Positions 23,143-35,627 of a DNA stretch of 64,000 bases are shown in pieces. Position 1 is the first letter of the stretch; the number at the start of each line of letters is the position of its first letter. The position numbers and the translations under genes were made by a program. Below the pieces are notes generated by a model. The model was not told the origin of the DNA. It worked only from the letters and a program-made list of their open reading frames with translations, and searched no databases. Source of the stretch: Opeltia flavorubescens (Eukaryota; Ascomycota; Lecanoromycetes; Teloschistales; Teloschistaceae); assembly GCA_000442125.1 (NCBI GenBank), contig KE546970.1, forward strand, positions 1,356,667-1,420,666. Direction: 5' to 3'.

Positions 23143-25917
23143 TCATGTCAAACCTTGGACCATGGTGCCGACTATCCCATCCAGCCCGGCGCTTGATTTG
23201 TCCCTCTTCTCACCCGTGTTTGAAGCCCCAAATCCAGATGCTGGCATGACTAATACCCGGGAACCGAGCTCGAACCATTCTTGAGAGGTCAAAAACTGGA
23301 CGGTGATCATGGTCTGCTGGCTTCCGCCAGTAGTAGTTATACTGGACACAAAGGCTTCGTCATCCTCCCCGCTGTTACCATCCTCGAAATCAAAGATTTC
23401 ATCGGAAGGAGCGGTATTATGCTGTACGTTCTTAAAATGGAGGATCTTTGCTGGTGCCCGAATACTAGCGGTATATGCAATCACAGATGATCCTGGCTGA
23501 AAGATAGAATAATATTCAGTGATCCCGAATGAAGCAATGAACCCGCTGTAGGCGCGCAATGAAGCAACTATGGATGGATCAAGAATATTCAAGAGCACCA
23601 TGCCTTTGCGGATGCGGTCCCTCGAGCTCAGTGGAATCAACTCTAGATTGTCTGCGGAGCATGGAGGGCAGAGACCCACGGTGCCAACTTGATCGGATAG
23701 AAGCTCATGTACTGGAAGCCTAAGATTACGTATACTGCAGATACGGGCTTTTCGCCACACATGTTGGTTTGGAACAAGTTCGTGATTGGACAAGGTCGCC
23801 GAAGAATAATCTCCTGACGAGGGTCGGGGAAGGATCCGTCGTGGAATGTCTGTCATTGGACTTCCTTTAATCCTTGGGTAGGAATTTGCGCGATGGACTT
23901 CATGTGTGACAGAATCCGCCTCAGAGCAACTGGTCGAAAAGGGTCCGACAATCACCTCCTGGCCGATGGAAAGTGCTCCATACAGCAGATAACCACTCAA
24001 AATAGAATCAATGCCAGCTGTCGTTGTACNTTGCTGTGCTGTCATAAAAGCACTGTTCGTTGCAAAGATCTCATCGATGTGGAAGACGGTGCCAGGAATT
24101 GTGAATTCATTCCTCGAATCAGAATAAATCTTTGAAGACAAGGGTGGTTTCGGGATCGGCAAATGGCGAAGCAATGCGTGGACTTTGTCTATTCCCTTCC
24201 CTGTCACAGCACTAGTAAGCACGACCGGCACGATTGAATGTACTTCAGCCACTGGGACATTGGATAAGAATTTGATAATTTCCAGGTCATCGTTCTGGTT
24301 GATCGATTGTGAGAGATTTGATTGTTCGTCAGACGGAAGAGACAGAATTTCTGGCCGACGGCCAGCAGACTTTAAGGCTGAAAGTATCTTTGCCAACATG
24401 GGTTTGAGCGCGCTCAATGATGCTAAATCAAGCTTAGTAATAACCACAATTAACGGCAATCCCAGGTCAAGACACAGGTCAAGATGTGCTGTAGCGAGAT
24501 CGACCTCGGCGTTAGAAGAACCAAGGATTTCTCCGGCGGACGCGGTTGCTCCTGCTCTTCCCTTTGTGTCCTCCTCGCTATCCGCAGCAATGCAGCAAGC
24601 AGTCCAATGCGGCGCCCACGAGACCAGACCTCGGACCGTTGTTCTTCGAAACCTTGGATGACCAGCAGAGTCATTGAGAAAGACCAGACGCCCAGGATCC
24701 GCAGCACAATGGATGTCAGTCCACGATGAGACGTTGTCAGCAGCATAGTTGATGACCTGCACCGTAGACGCATTGCTCCCTGTAGATGATGGCACATCGT
24801 GGTACCCAATTAATGAACCTGTGACAGAGCTTGTCACCCCTGAAGCAATTTCGTGCCGATGTTTCAGCAGGCTAAGCCTACTCTTACCACGCCCATTATC
24901 CAAAGTCGAGGTTGACAGAGTCCCGAGCAAAGTTGATTTGCCAGATGTAGTGCTCCCGGTTAACGATACCCGAAGCTGGTATTTTTGCGGTTTATCAAGT
25001 TGTGTCTGCCTGCTTGCTAGAGGAGATGCTACCATAGAGCTGTTGCCTACGCCTGAAACGTCTTGCGCGGCGGGGTCTTTGAGCCGATCTGAAGGCACAT
25101 GTGGGATAACAAGGGCTTCAGCAACCCATAATTGCTCGGCACGTAAAATTTGGCCAGGTTTTCCGGATTGCTCGGCATCGTCAACCCATTGACAGTCACC
25201 CACTAAAATTCTGTGTTTTAGATGCACATCGCAACCCAAACTGGATGCCATGGCGCGAAGTACAGCGAGACTCTCGTCCAATTCATCATTGGTTAGACCG
25301 ACGAGTGTCCCATCATCGGCAACACCAATTTCATACAGAGCTCCCTGACTGTCCCCAAGGCCCGGAAGTAGCGTTGCCGGCACACCCGGCACACCCGGCA
25401 CACGAATATGCTTATCAGAGATATCAAAGACATCAGGAAGCGCTGGAACAATCAAACCAGTTTTGGATGCCGGATGATGAGGGGACGACTGCTGTAGGCG
25501 CCACAGAAGCTGGGTAGTTAAACTCTGCAGTCGACTCTGTTTTGACTGGTTACTCGATGCTGATGCCGTTGGTGTCTTAGGCAAAGGCGAAGAAGACGGG
25601 GATGCGCTTCCAGGACGAGACAGCCGTGATTTGGATAGATGAGAGCCCGACACCCGTTGTACCGTTGACGACGTGGCAAAGTTTCTCCTGGGGCGTAGTA
25701 GGAGGTGGAGTTTGTACTCTGTAGAGCCTTCTTGAGGCTCTGGCTTTAAACTCTTGATCCCAAAGTCTGCCAACTGTCGTTCTACAGGCGTCGAAGCGTT
25801 AGCCACGGCATGGTCGAAGTCTCGAGGCTTGGAATTGTGTTGGTCTCCCTGTAGTATTGGCCAAGGAGAAGATAATGGCTTCGGTGGGTCAGGGTCGAAT
25901 GTGAAGATGGAAGACAT
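23143..25917 (-). CDS. GTPBP1/GTPBP2-like translational GTPase
   Basis: A single exon of 924 residues. The GTPase core has G1 GSTTSGKST (about residue 320), G3 DSAGHPRF (about 415), G4 TKLD (about 495) and a SAVTGKG segment near 570, followed by an EF-Tu-like beta-barrel domain 2 (SILSGYLLYGALSIGQEVIVGP) and domain 3. The order and the replaced DTAGH-to-DSAGH are typical of the GTPBP1/2 family, cytoplasmic GTPases linked to ribosome rescue and mRNA surveillance. The first 150 residues are unconserved and Ser/Pro-rich. One ambiguous base (24030) leaves one residue unknown. A 9-bp unit is repeated near 25380-25400, giving VPGVPGVP. Confidence 0.9.
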   Translation of the reverse strand: MSSIFTFDPDPPKPLSSPWPILQGDQHNSKPRDFDHAVANASTPVERQLADFGIKSLKPEPQEGSTEYKLHLLLRPRRNFATSSTVQRVSGSHLSKSRLSRPGSASPSSSPLPKTPTASASSNQSKQSRLQSLTTQLLWRLQQSSPHHPASKTGLIVPALPDVFDISDKHIRVPGVPGVPATLLPGLGDSQGALYEIGVADDGTLVGLTNDELDESLAVLRAMASSLGCDVHLKHRILVGDCQWVDDAEQSGKPGQILRAEQLWVAEALVIPHVPSDRLKDPAAQDVSGVGNSSMVASPLASRQTQLDKPQKYQLRVSLTGSTTSGKSTLLGTLSTSTLDNGRGKSRLSLLKHRHEIASGVTSSVTGSLIGYHDVPSSTGSNASTVQVINYAADNVSSWTDIHCAADPGRLVFLNDSAGHPRFRRTTVRGLVSWAPHWTACCIAADSEEDTKGRAGATASAGEILGSSNAEVDLATAHLDLCLDLGLPLIVVITKLDLASLSALKPMLAKILSALKSAGRRPEILSLPSDEQSNLSQSINQNDDLEIIKFLSNVPVAEVHSIVPVVLTSAVTGKGIDKVHALLRHLPIPKPPLSSKIYSDSRNEFTIPGTVFHIDEIFATNSAFMTAQQXTTTAGIDSILSGYLLYGALSIGQEVIVGPFSTSCSEADSVTHEVHRANSYPRIKGSPMTDIPRRILPRPSSGDYSSATLSNHELVPNQHVWRKARICSIRNLRLPVHELLSDQVGTVGLCPPCSADNLELIPLSSRDRIRKGMVLLNILDPSIVASLRAYSGFIASFGITEYYSIFQPGSSVIAYTASIRAPAKILHFKNVQHNTAPSDEIFDFEDGNSGEDDEAFVSSITTTGGSQQTMITVQFLTSQEWFELGSRVLVMPASGFGASNTGEKRDKSSAGLDGIVGTMVQGLT

Positions 25918-27085
25918 GGCGTATGCTGATACAGAATTCTGCAGACGTCAATATTCGGATCGGCGGTCTTCCCAGAAGTATCAGCCGCCGTTTAGTGAAC
26001 GATTTTTACTCCCTCTCAACCCTCTTTTCCCGTGTAAGCCTGATAAAGACCGCGTGTTTGTATGCGAATAATGGATTCGGAATAGCTGTGACAGTGATGG
26101 AAACATTTTGGCAGTATTTGGATGAGACAAGAAAAGTTGTAGACGGCTTTGGATTTTGATAGATTAGATGACCATGGTCACAGACGTCGGTGGAGGTGGG
26201 CCATCATGGTATCTTTCATATATTCAGCAGTCTGATCATTGGCACTGTCCGATCAGTAAATCCATCGCTGTCGACTTTGGGGCATTGAGTTGGAGAAGGA
26301 GGGGTGGCAATATTGAGTCAGTCTTCCTCCTTCTGTCTTGGCAGATTTCCAGTCATCGGCTTGGCAGGGTCGGGTTACTTTAGCGTCCGAGATGGCGATT
26401 ACTGCGCCTAGGTAGCGCCTCTGGTTCCTGCATTGATGTTTCATGATCCGAGGGACGAACTGTCACTGCCACACGCACGTCAACCATGACTGCTTCCACA
26501 GTTGCCTTGAGCGGCAACGTGCAGCTAAGCTCAGTCACGGGGGTCGGGCGATGATTGGTAACTGGGACCAAGGCTGAGGCTATGGCTTCTCCACTATCAC
26601 TAGTCTACTACATCAAGTAAGCTACGTACGATAGAAAAGCTCGGGTCACGGCCCTCGGATGACGGATTACGGCCCACGGATAACACATGGGAAGAACGTG
26701 GAGAAGGCAGCAGAGTCTCGCCCGAAATCTGAAACAACACGCTTGTACTATTCGGGTGATTCTTCCGAGATATGCTTCTTGGAGATCTGCTGACTATATC
26801 GGTAAGGACAGACGAGAACGCTGCGATAGAAAAGATCGAGTAAAGCACCAAGGACACCAAGAACGCCGGACCATGCACAATCCCTGCTAGGCTTTGCCCA
26901 AACCCAGCTCCGAGTCAAATCTCCCGACCAGATGATCTTGTACATTTTCCACCATCGTTGCCTCCTTGATTTATACCTGAAAACCCCAAAACCAAAACCA
27001 AATCCTCGCTATGATGCTGTAGTCTAAATAATGCAAATTCAAAAACAACGTGTACACGCTAAAATTTAAAAAACGTATGGTGCGC
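25918..27085. other. Intergenic, GTPase promoter and 3' flank of C2H2 gene
   Basis: A 1.17-kb gap between two minus-strand genes. No coding frame, repeat or RNA gene recognised. Confidence 0.5.
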
Positions 27086-28482
27086 CTATTTCTGCGGCCG
27101 TGGCTTGCATTTGTCGTGTGCCATGTGCCCGTTACGAGCGGTCGTTCTCGTAAACTCAGCCCCACACCGGGGGCAGTATGATTTCGTTGCTGTACCAGAC
27201 TTCTCACGCTGGTGCCGCAGGAGGTTGCTGAATGTCGAGAATTGTCGTCCGTTGCAGCCATGGTCCCAGCATTGAGGTTTCCTTGGATTCTCCAGGATAC
27301 GAACATCGGGATTTGGCGAGACTGAAGGAGCTATCGATTGGTCTCTACTGTGCCGGTAGGGATCGTTTGCAGATACGTTGGAAGGCAGCCGAGTCGAAGG
27401 ACTGTGGTATCAAAATTAGTTAACATCACTTACCTCTTGCACGTTCACTTACGCAGGGTAGAGTGTGGGAGCAGTCATGTCTCCGACGCTGTAACTTGGC
27501 GAGTAACTTGATCCATACCCGTGAGAAGATCTGCCAACCAAAATTAGCCAAATGAACATGTGGATCTGTAAAGCCCCTGTTACCCTGCGGCTCCGCTCAA
27601 GTATGGTGCCGACGACGTGGGCGCAGTTCGATAGCCGCTAGATCCCCCAATTTCGTACGATGAAGAAGTGGACGGAGCTGCCAAAAAGTCAATGGAATGG
27701 CCCACACTCAGTCCTCCCATGCTCGCCTCTGGCTCGGCGATGGTTGGTAGTCTACTCCGTCGCACCCGTGCTTTGGCTAGACGGCGAGACTCTTGGAGTC
27801 TTCGCCGTCGTTGCCGTGCAACCTCGCGATCCTCCACGCTGAAAGCATCCCAGACGGAGCTTGGGAGGATATGAGGGCCAGAGGGATATGACATACTTCG
27901 ACGTGAGGAAGCATCTCCACCAGCATACGCATAATCTGCTTCATCCATTCAATCAAAACAGGCTTCCCAAGCAATGAACGGCATAATTACCGTGCATAGA
28001 TGGAGATCTCGACGACGGATAGGAGCTCTGCCCGCCATAGTCACTTGGGACCGTGGTCCGATGATAGCTGTAGCTACTATGATTTGGCGTGAGACGATAG
28101 ACACAGTCATCAAAATGGGTAAGACCTACCTCATGTCTGGCTTATTATAAGTTGATGCGTCTGGATCGTAGAAAGCGCCCGGTTCCGTCTCTAAGGCTGC
28201 AAACGGCGAAACACCGCGCTGTGAGCCGAGATAACTTCCCGACGGTGAACTCGAAACAAAACTGGCCGTGTCGTACCCCGGCGTTAAGTAGGTAGACCCC
28301 AAACTCTCCTCTCCGTAAGACCCTCGGGAATGATATTGGCTCGAGGTGGTGTAGGTAGGTTGGAGGCTCGAGTCACTTAATTGAAGACCTTGAAAACTGG
28401 CTTCAGTAACGGCAAGACTTGGGGTTTGATAAGATCTGCTTCCGCGTGAGTTATGAGATGAGTAGGAACGAGATCGAGACAT
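27086..28482 (-). CDS. C2H2-type zinc-finger protein
   Basis: Five exons can be followed on the minus strand: from Met 28482 through a Ser/Tyr/Gly-rich region to about 28127; a short exon at about 28072-27990; one at about 27937-27588 ending SGAAG; one at about 27533-27455; and the last from about 27403 to the stop at 27086. The C-terminus carries two finger-like units: [20 protein letters not shown] and [21 protein letters not shown]. The rest is low-complexity, with one basic Arg-rich helix ([20 protein letters not shown]) that could be a nuclear localisation signal. Probably a nuclear transcription regulator; no close named relative was recognised. The family pattern [18 protein letters not shown] looks specific to filamentous ascomycetes from memory. 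Confidence 0.82.
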
Positions 28483-31144
28483 GGTTTGATTTAGGCTGAA
28501 CAATGAAAAGAAGGAGGTACGAACAAGTTGACGGTGTTTAGCTTCAACTTCCGGTTCTGGCCCGAGTATACATAAGCTATATACTACTATGATTCATGCT
28601 GCTGTTTGAGAGTACACTCGATGGATTTTCCACAGTAGTCACAACAAACGATGCTTTGCGGCCTTCGCCACTTGGGGCATCGCAGGCTTCAAATAACCCA
28701 AAGGAAGCAGCTTGCTCAGCCTGTTGTCATTGGCCAGTCGAATGGGACTTGGCGCATCCTTCGGAAGGATTCGAATCCCTGGCGAGCTAAGAGATGCTGC
28801 GCGGGACAAGTGCAACCCGGCACGCCCAATGCCTAGACAGGTCCGCAGAACGTCAAAAGACGTTGATGCCTCTAAATTGAGACGCGAACAGTGCCAATCA
28901 GTAGCGCGTTGGACCTGGATAGCAAGGGCTGAGTAGGTACTCATAAAGGCAAATTCCGTCGCCTGAGTGAATCCTCCTCGAGTAGTGACGGAGCAGGTCA
29001 ACTGATCGAGGACAGTGCTCAAGAACTAAGTGGATGAGAATTGAATCATGCGATATCACCCCTTTCTCAATTCACATTGTACGGTGCTAACAAGCGTCTT
29101 GTTCACGTGTTGCTTAGGATCACGCCTTCAGCGGGAGATTTGCAGCCAGGCATCTTTCCCCCCCGTCAGCAATGTGGGGTCTGGTCAACGTGGAAGAAGT
29201 CAGATAATCGGTCTTTGTAGCGGTGGAAGAGCATCTGGGACCCTTGTCGCTGATGCCATTGGATCCGCGACATCCCGGTGGAGGTACGAATAATGCTAGA
29301 GCATCGCCCAAGAGGTCGAAAGATGGTATCAGGTACCACAGCGGCACCGATAAGTCCGATCCTCGTGGCTAGAGTTCATTTGAGTAGACACTAAGAGTGC
29401 GATAGGTGATGCAGCCATGAGGGTAGAGGTAGGATGAGTAATTCTGCTGAAGTGGACAAATTAGTAGGGTTGAGGCTGATGAAACAGCATCGATGGAGTG
29501 GTGCGAGCCGCTGTGTCTGCTGGTGCATGCTCAATAGGTAGCAGTTTCCTTACGAACAGGTTTCCCGATTGGGGAGACAGATGCTAGTAGCATGCGCCTC
29601 AACCAGTAATCTGAAACGTCGTGGCTACCAGCCCTGTCGTTCCCCCGAGCCTCTGGCTTTGACCGAGCTTAGAGCATGCTGTAGGGTAGAGTAGTGCGTA
29701 CTTCGATAGCCGCCGCCGCCAAAGATCATCCAACGGCCGGGAGCCCTGACGTTCAACGGGACCCGTCTTCCATAGCAAGGTGGAGCTCGAGAGGCTTCTT
29801 CCGCGATCGACATAACCTTCACCTTATTCTGCCTTACGCACGAAGGCATGGCAAAGCGGCGCGTAGAGGCCCGTCGTAAAACTTTCTTCCAGCAGACGCA
29901 CATTGTTTTGCCTGCATTACATTGTGACCAACAATCAGCACTATGGATATGATGCACCGTAGCTGGTGTCGATCAGAAGGTGCTTGGCCTTTGGATGGCT
30001 TGATAGACTGCGCTGGGTGGACGGGAGGAGTAGGCGGTGAAGTGATAGCAGCGGGCTCAGTCCTCTAAAGTTGGAACCAACATCATAATCCGCTCTTTTT
30101 GGCGGAAACTTCCGTCCTGGCCACGAGAGGAGCGTATTGCGGTCAAGGATGGTGGGCTGTCACTGGCCTAACCTCAGCACCACACCCACCGCCTATCCAG
30201 ATTCAATATCCAGACTCTATGCTTCTACCCACCTCATCCCCCACTACATCCGCGACCTCCGTCACAAATACAGATAGAGCATGCTTATCGTTACAGAAGA
30301 CAATTCTTCTCCACAGGGTATACTTTTTCCAAGAACGCCCTTCTATTCCAATACGAGAGTATACTTCGTACTAAGGATCCTTAGGGCTCCTGTACCGGCT
30401 TCCTGGCGGATGACTTCCTGATCCCCACATGGCTCCATGTCCACGTTGCCAGCTCGGGATCCAGGCCTTACCCGTGAGCTTTAGACTGCTTCTATCCTGA
30501 CAAATCAATCCTCTAGGGTACATTGTGCGGAGATTGGGATCTAGGATCAAAGGGCTGCAGCACTGGCAATGCTTATTCATTTGCAAGATTCACTATTCCA
30601 TATTCCAACGCTATCAGCAGGGCTGAAAAGCCAGCCGCCTTAAGCAGGAAGTTAATCGCCATCATTGGCACTCATCGCATGAGCAGAAGCCGAGCTGAGA
30701 TTTGGGAGAGTGACCAAGAAGGCGGATCGCCTTTGCGTTCATCACATTACAGTATCACATCCCACCACCGCCAATCCTTCGAGAAGGATTTCGACAATGT
30801 TCTTAGTATCCTAATCTATGCTTCATTTAGTATCATTGCGACTTGGACATTTAGCTACTCGCGGACTCTAAATGCGCAACGGTACGCTAGACTCACAGCC
30901 TACGGCCGCTGCTCGTCCGTCCGTGGTTGAATCAACATCAGCAAGATGCGAATTCGATTTCGGAGGAATGTGCGACCGCCTGAGGTCAGACCCCTTCCGA
31001 CACTTCCATGATAATCCCTGAATAAGACGCCGCATCAACCACCGGGGATGATAGCGGTACATGGATCTTTGTAACGCCACACGAGATGAGCAACAGAAAG
31101 AACAACACCTAGGGTGGATGGCTGGCACTGAGAGCTTGTACATA
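28483..31144. other. Long gene-free interval
   Basis: 2.66 kb between two minus-strand genes, the longest gap outside the retroelement. It has many short frames on both strands, none longer than about 135 codons and none with recognisable motifs. Base composition is ordinary, with no sign of RIP. A tRNA-like B-box at about 28768 was examined and rejected. It may be promoter for the C2H2 gene plus non-coding transcripts. Confidence 0.45.
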
Positions 31145-33215
31145 TCATTTGTCTTCTACGTCGGTATCACGGCGATGACAGGCAATGATGTCAACTTCGA
31201 TGGCATGGCGCCTAGCCTCCTCCTCTTCGCTACTGGTGTCTTTGAATACATGGTCCATTTGTTCAAGGGTCCGGCCTCGCGTCTCTGGAACAAAGAAGAA
31301 TGTCCAGACAAAGGACAACAGACAGAATATGGCGAAGAAGGTATAAGCCCCAAAGCCGGTGTTCTGTACCAACGGGGGAGTGATCAAACCCTACAATTGT
31401 ATATCAGACGCAATAATTCCAAATATCTGATTTGTCAACACACAATTATGAAATTGTTCAGCCAATTCGAACAAGTACTCAACGCCACGCCCTTGGCGCG
31501 AAGACTCGAAGGGAAGATTTCCGATGGCATAGCCCAAGGGACTGGACCCCACGTACTGCCGAAACTGAACATGTAGAAGAGCAGCTGTTTCAATTCATGA
31601 GCAATGTGGGAAAGAGTTTGACGATCAAAGCTGTCAGTAAGCGGACTGTTACTCACAAAGGCAACACTCGCCCATCCAGGCCCACGATGTTCGGTCCAAT
31701 GCTTATTGTATTTGCCCACGAAGACGGCAATCACAAGATGTGAGACCGTCATGAAAAAGCTGCCCCACAAGAGTAAAGGCCGTCTTCCGAACCTATCAAT
31801 AGTCCAAACACTCGTGCTAACGCCGACAAGCTTACGGGGATTAGACAGCTTCCAAAGAACAGCAGTGATGACGGTTCCCTACCTGCGTAACATTAAGGAC
31901 CCCAGACATGATTAGTTGCATGCTATAATCAAGGCCCATCGTTTCAAAGAGAGTCGGAGAATAATAGATCTACGTCAGGAAAGGCATTAGTCTCCTCGTT
32001 CTTGGTGCAAGAAAACTCGTTGTATCGGTCTCCTTGTCCCGTCTCAATCATTCAAGCGTGCATTCAACCATTCTTCCTGCGAAAGAAAGATCCTCAAGCC
32101 TTCTCGGTCATAAAGCGTGTCAAGGTTTGAATCTTACCAAAGCATTGATTCCGACAAATTGCTGTGCTTCCAGTCAGTAAAGTATAAGTCACCACGTTCC
32201 ATCTTGACTAAAAGACCTGAAAAAACATGATGCCTATTCCAATATGTGTGCGCCTCCAGCAGCCTTTTCGAAAGCAATCCGACCATGAGACGAGCTCTAA
32301 CTTGATAGAGTTTGCTGTGTTCTTGCTCTGTAAATCTGGGTGTTTGGTAGCACTTGTCTGCCGATGGAATGCTGTCTCGGCCCTTATATCGAACCATTCC
32401 TGTTGCACACGGTGGTCTGTCACCGGCAGTTGCCGCAGCTTAGCAAGATTTTGCAATGCTTCGTCGTCGCGACCCTTGGAAGCGAGCCACCTGGGCGAGA
32501 AAGGGAGAGACAAGATCCCCAGTCCAAGGATGGTAGAAGGGATCATTTGGATCAAAAATGGAAGGCGCCATGCCCATTCGCTCCCCATAAACCGTGTACC
32601 ATATGTGATCCAGTATGCTATGACAATGCCGGATACAATACTGAATTCTTCCAGGACGAGCAATGCGCCTCGAATCTCGGGAGGGGATATTTCAGAGATA
32701 TATAGAGGAGCAACCATGGACAACATACCTATTCCAATTCCGCCTACAAGCCGGCCAACGATCAATAATGCGTAGCCATTTGACGCGGTTTGCAATATCG
32801 AGCCCACAGTGAAAATGATGACCGCGACAACAATAGAATATTTCCGACTGATTTTGTCTGCTATCCATCCTTGATTGAATGCGCCGATTAAAGCTCCCAA
32901 CTCGATCATAGCTGTAAGAAGGCCTTTCCAGAAGCCTGCACCAGATGCTGTCTCAGAGACCCTTGTAAACCTTGATAAGAACTGGGGCATCACTAAGACC
33001 ACGCTCACAACGCCCTGATCATATCCAAATACCATTCCACCAAGAGCGGCAAATGCTGCACAAAGTGCCGCATAAGAGCTCATAGTGATGCCCTTGAGTC
33101 CTGTCGGTCCGTACGGTTCTCGCTGATTCCATACTGCTTCCGCATGATGTACGAATTTATCTCTATCCTCTGGTGAGCGATTTCTGTCCTTGACGTCTTC
33201 TATTTTGGAACCCAT
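31145..33215 (-). CDS. MFS sugar transporter (SP family)
   Basis: First exon from Met 33215 to about 32222, followed by several short exons ending at 31145. Visible motifs: ALGGMVFGYDQGVVS in TM1, GWIADKISRK (loop 2-3), GRLVGGIGIGMLSMVAPLYISEISPPEIRG (split here only for naming; TM4-5), WAWRLPFLIQ (TM6), WTIDRFGRRPLL (loop 8-9), GSTWGPVPWAMPSEIFPSSLRAK (TM10) and PETRGRTLEQMD at the end of TM12. These are the PROSITE-type sugar transporter signatures. The substrate cannot be read from sequence; the C-terminal QMDHVFKD resembles monosaccharide and quinate permeases. It is divergent from PKR1. Confidence 0.9.
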
Positions 33216-33836
33216 ATTGCAAACTGTTGTTAATGAATCCTAAAAACCAGCTCACTGTGTTTGCATGCGAAAGTTGGTACAGTGCATCATTTAATAGTTT
33301 CCTCAAGGTCCATTTTTCAGATTTTAGAGATCATGAGACTTGTACAGACGTTAACCTACGACCAATGGACTGCCACGATTTGAGGTTTCCCCGCCCAACT
33401 TGCATTGTGCTAAGGTACCTACCGGTTCTCTATCAAGTAATAGACGTGATGAATTGCGCCGTACCATCACTAATTTATTGTAAGATTCATTTTTATCAAG
33501 TCCCAGATCTTCGTCATTGATCAGGAAAGCATGAACAGCTACTAAGGAGCGTCTATTACTTATAAATGTCATGCACTGGAATCACTCGACCAACACCTGA
33601 TTACGTAACCAGCGGGGTTTCTACCTTAAAGTCGAGCCGATCATTCGTACCTGACATATAAGTATAATCGAGATTAGCTGCAGCCTGAAAGCAGTTACAT
33701 CAAGCCTGCTTTAACGACAACTTGCTTATCGTAGCCACCAGTTTTGCAAGCGCAAGAGGGTCATACCAGCAGACCATTAGGAAAGGACATCTCATTCCTC
33801 TCTCGGACCCCTGGTTGCTCGACGGGTGCCGTCGCG
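33216..33836. promoter_or_regulatory. Divergent promoter region, sugar transporter / PKR1
   Basis: A 621-bp gap between two outward-reading genes that must hold both promoters. No other feature recognised. Confidence 0.5.
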
Positions 33837-34304
33837 ATGGCCAGCTTCCTCACGGAACTCTTCACGTCCATTTTTACCCCCGGACCAACTCACAGTCTGC
33901 TCGTCGCAACCAACGTATCCTTCGCAGCGCTTCAGGCTATCTTTTTCGTCCTTCTTCTCCTTACATACAGCGTCCACTTCATCGTCCTATCTGCCCTTTG
34001 CGCTGGGTTGTGGTGGTCGATCAACTGGTTCGCAGCTGAACTTGAGGCTGCGAAACAAAAAGAAAACCAGCAGCAATCTACAGCTTCGGAGGGTCGACAA
34101 CGGCGAAATGAGAGGAGCGACGAAGCCAGCGACACGGAAACGGAGGGCGCCGATATTCATACTTCCACGGTCGCAAACCTTGCACCACCATCGCACGATG
34201 CAGATACAAATATACGGAAGCGAAGAAGCCTAGGATCATCAACAGGAGATCTATCAACGGATAGTGAATGGGATAAAGTTGAAGAGGCAGATACACAGAG
34301 ATGA
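33837..34304 (+). CDS. pkr1: V-type ATPase assembly factor PKR1
   Basis: A single exon of 155 residues. It opens MASFLTELFTSIFTPGPTHS and has two adjacent hydrophobic segments (about residues 22-45 and 48-68) joined by a short loop, followed by a charged, disordered tail. This is the Pkr1 layout (family usually 120-160 residues), an ER membrane protein needed to assemble the V0 sector of the vacuolar H+-ATPase. An upstream in-frame Met at 33744 adds 31 residues with no membrane character and is rejected. Confidence 0.9.
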   Translation: MASFLTELFTSIFTPGPTHSLLVATNVSFAALQAIFFVLLLLTYSVHFIVLSALCAGLWWSINWFAAELEAAKQKENQQQSTASEGRQRRNERSDEASDTETEGADIHTSTVANLAPPSHDADTNIRKRRSLGSSTGDLSTDSEWDKVEEADTQR

Positions 34305-34728
34305 TACTCAGATGGACTATGGAAATGCATGTTCATGAGATTACTGTGGCATATCGATACCCGCGAAACGGAGATATGACATGATTTAGACATTCTGTAG
34401 CAGTCGATGCTCAGTGCCTCATCAGTTGTGGCAGTGGCCAAGACCTAGAATAAACATCACTAAGCCCTTGGGTCTAGATGATCGAATTAGATGTATGTTG
34501 GCTTTGTATTATTATCAGCTCGTTGCATAATAGAGCAATGGCCAGTGTCACTGTACAAGTAAACCCGGAGGCAGGCACGAATAGCAGGCCTGGTTGGTCC
34601 GTGCGTCAAGCGCGGAACGGTGTTTCCGACTTTTTGACTGGCGAAATCTTGAAGTCCAGCCTCCATGTTCGATCAGTAGGCGACAGAGCGACATCTGATA
34701 TTGTATCTCGCCAATTACCATTTTCATC
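34305..34728. other. Intergenic, pkr1 to SmD1
   Basis: A 424-bp gap between two plus-strand genes, containing the SmD1 promoter. No other feature recognised. Confidence 0.5.
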
Positions 34729-35295
34729 ATGAAGCTCGTCAGGTAAGCAGATCCTTCGCCCCTACCAGCCGACCTTAAGCTGAGCTTCATACCTCAAGGC
34801 TTGCCCTGCCCACACAAGTAGCGCTAATGGAGGGATCCCTAGATTTTTGATGAAATGCGCAAATGAAACGGTGACAATTGAGCTCAAAAATGGTACTGCT
34901 CGATCCTGGACTACCTTTCCCGAATCATCGCCCTCGCCTCTCTCAATGGCCATATGCTCACTGCATCGTCTTTAGGCACGATCCTACACGGCACCATTAC
35001 CTCTGTCTCGCCTCAGATGAACACCGCTCTGCGCGCCGTTAAAATGACATTAAAAGGCCGGGACCCGATCTCCCTTGACACCATCAACATCCGCGGCTCC
35101 ACAATTCGATACTACATTCTCCCCGATTCATTACCACTCGACACTCTGCTGATTGATGACGCCCCAAAGCCGAAGAATAAAGCGAGGAAGGAGCAGGCTG
35201 ACCGGGGCACCAGAGGCGGTAGAGGTGCAAGAGGAAGAGGCAGAGGTGGAGGATTCAGAGGTGGAAGGGGACGGGGTGGAGGAAGAGGTTTCTAG
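34729..35295 (+). CDS. smd1: Small nuclear ribonucleoprotein Sm D1
   Basis: Exons 34729..34742 (only 14 nt), 34843..34892 and 34976..35295 sum to 384 nt, 127 residues. The spliced start reads [22 protein letters not shown], the Sm1 motif (positions 1-22), then [19 protein letters not shown] and the Sm2 motif [13 protein letters not shown]. The C-terminus is an RG/RGG tail (about residues 95-127), the usual target of symmetric arginine methylation. SmD1 is a subunit of the heptameric Sm ring of spliceosomal snRNPs. The tiny first exon and two introns in a splicing factor gene are common in fungi. Confidence 0.96.
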
Positions 35296-35627
35296 ACTGG
35301 TCCGGCAAGACAGAAACGAAGCAGGAGCAAAGATCTAGGAACGCGTCTACGCTGATGTGCAACGAACTCCGGTCCTGCACAGGCATGCTTTGGATCCTCC
35401 ATGTCACCAAAAGCGGCCTGGTCTCGAAGGCCCAGATACCCCCAATTAACTTTCACGCAAAAGTCATCCCGAATGCGACACGAGATACAAACCCTTACAT
35501 TTACACCAAAAAGAGAATGTCCTCAATCTACGAACTCTGAATTGCTGAAGCAATAATGTGCGACTTGTGATCAAGCTAACATGTCACATGGTCACTGTCA
35601 GGCTTGCAACTCTGAAGCGTCTTGATT
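35296..35627. other. Convergent intergenic SmD1 / MTQ2
   Basis: A 332-bp gap with two 3' ends facing each other. No other feature recognised. Confidence 0.5.

Noticed and set aside
28700-28800. tRNA-like B-box (GGATTCGAATCC) near 28768
   Set aside because: The T-arm and acceptor stems around it do not pair and no anticodon arm can be drawn.
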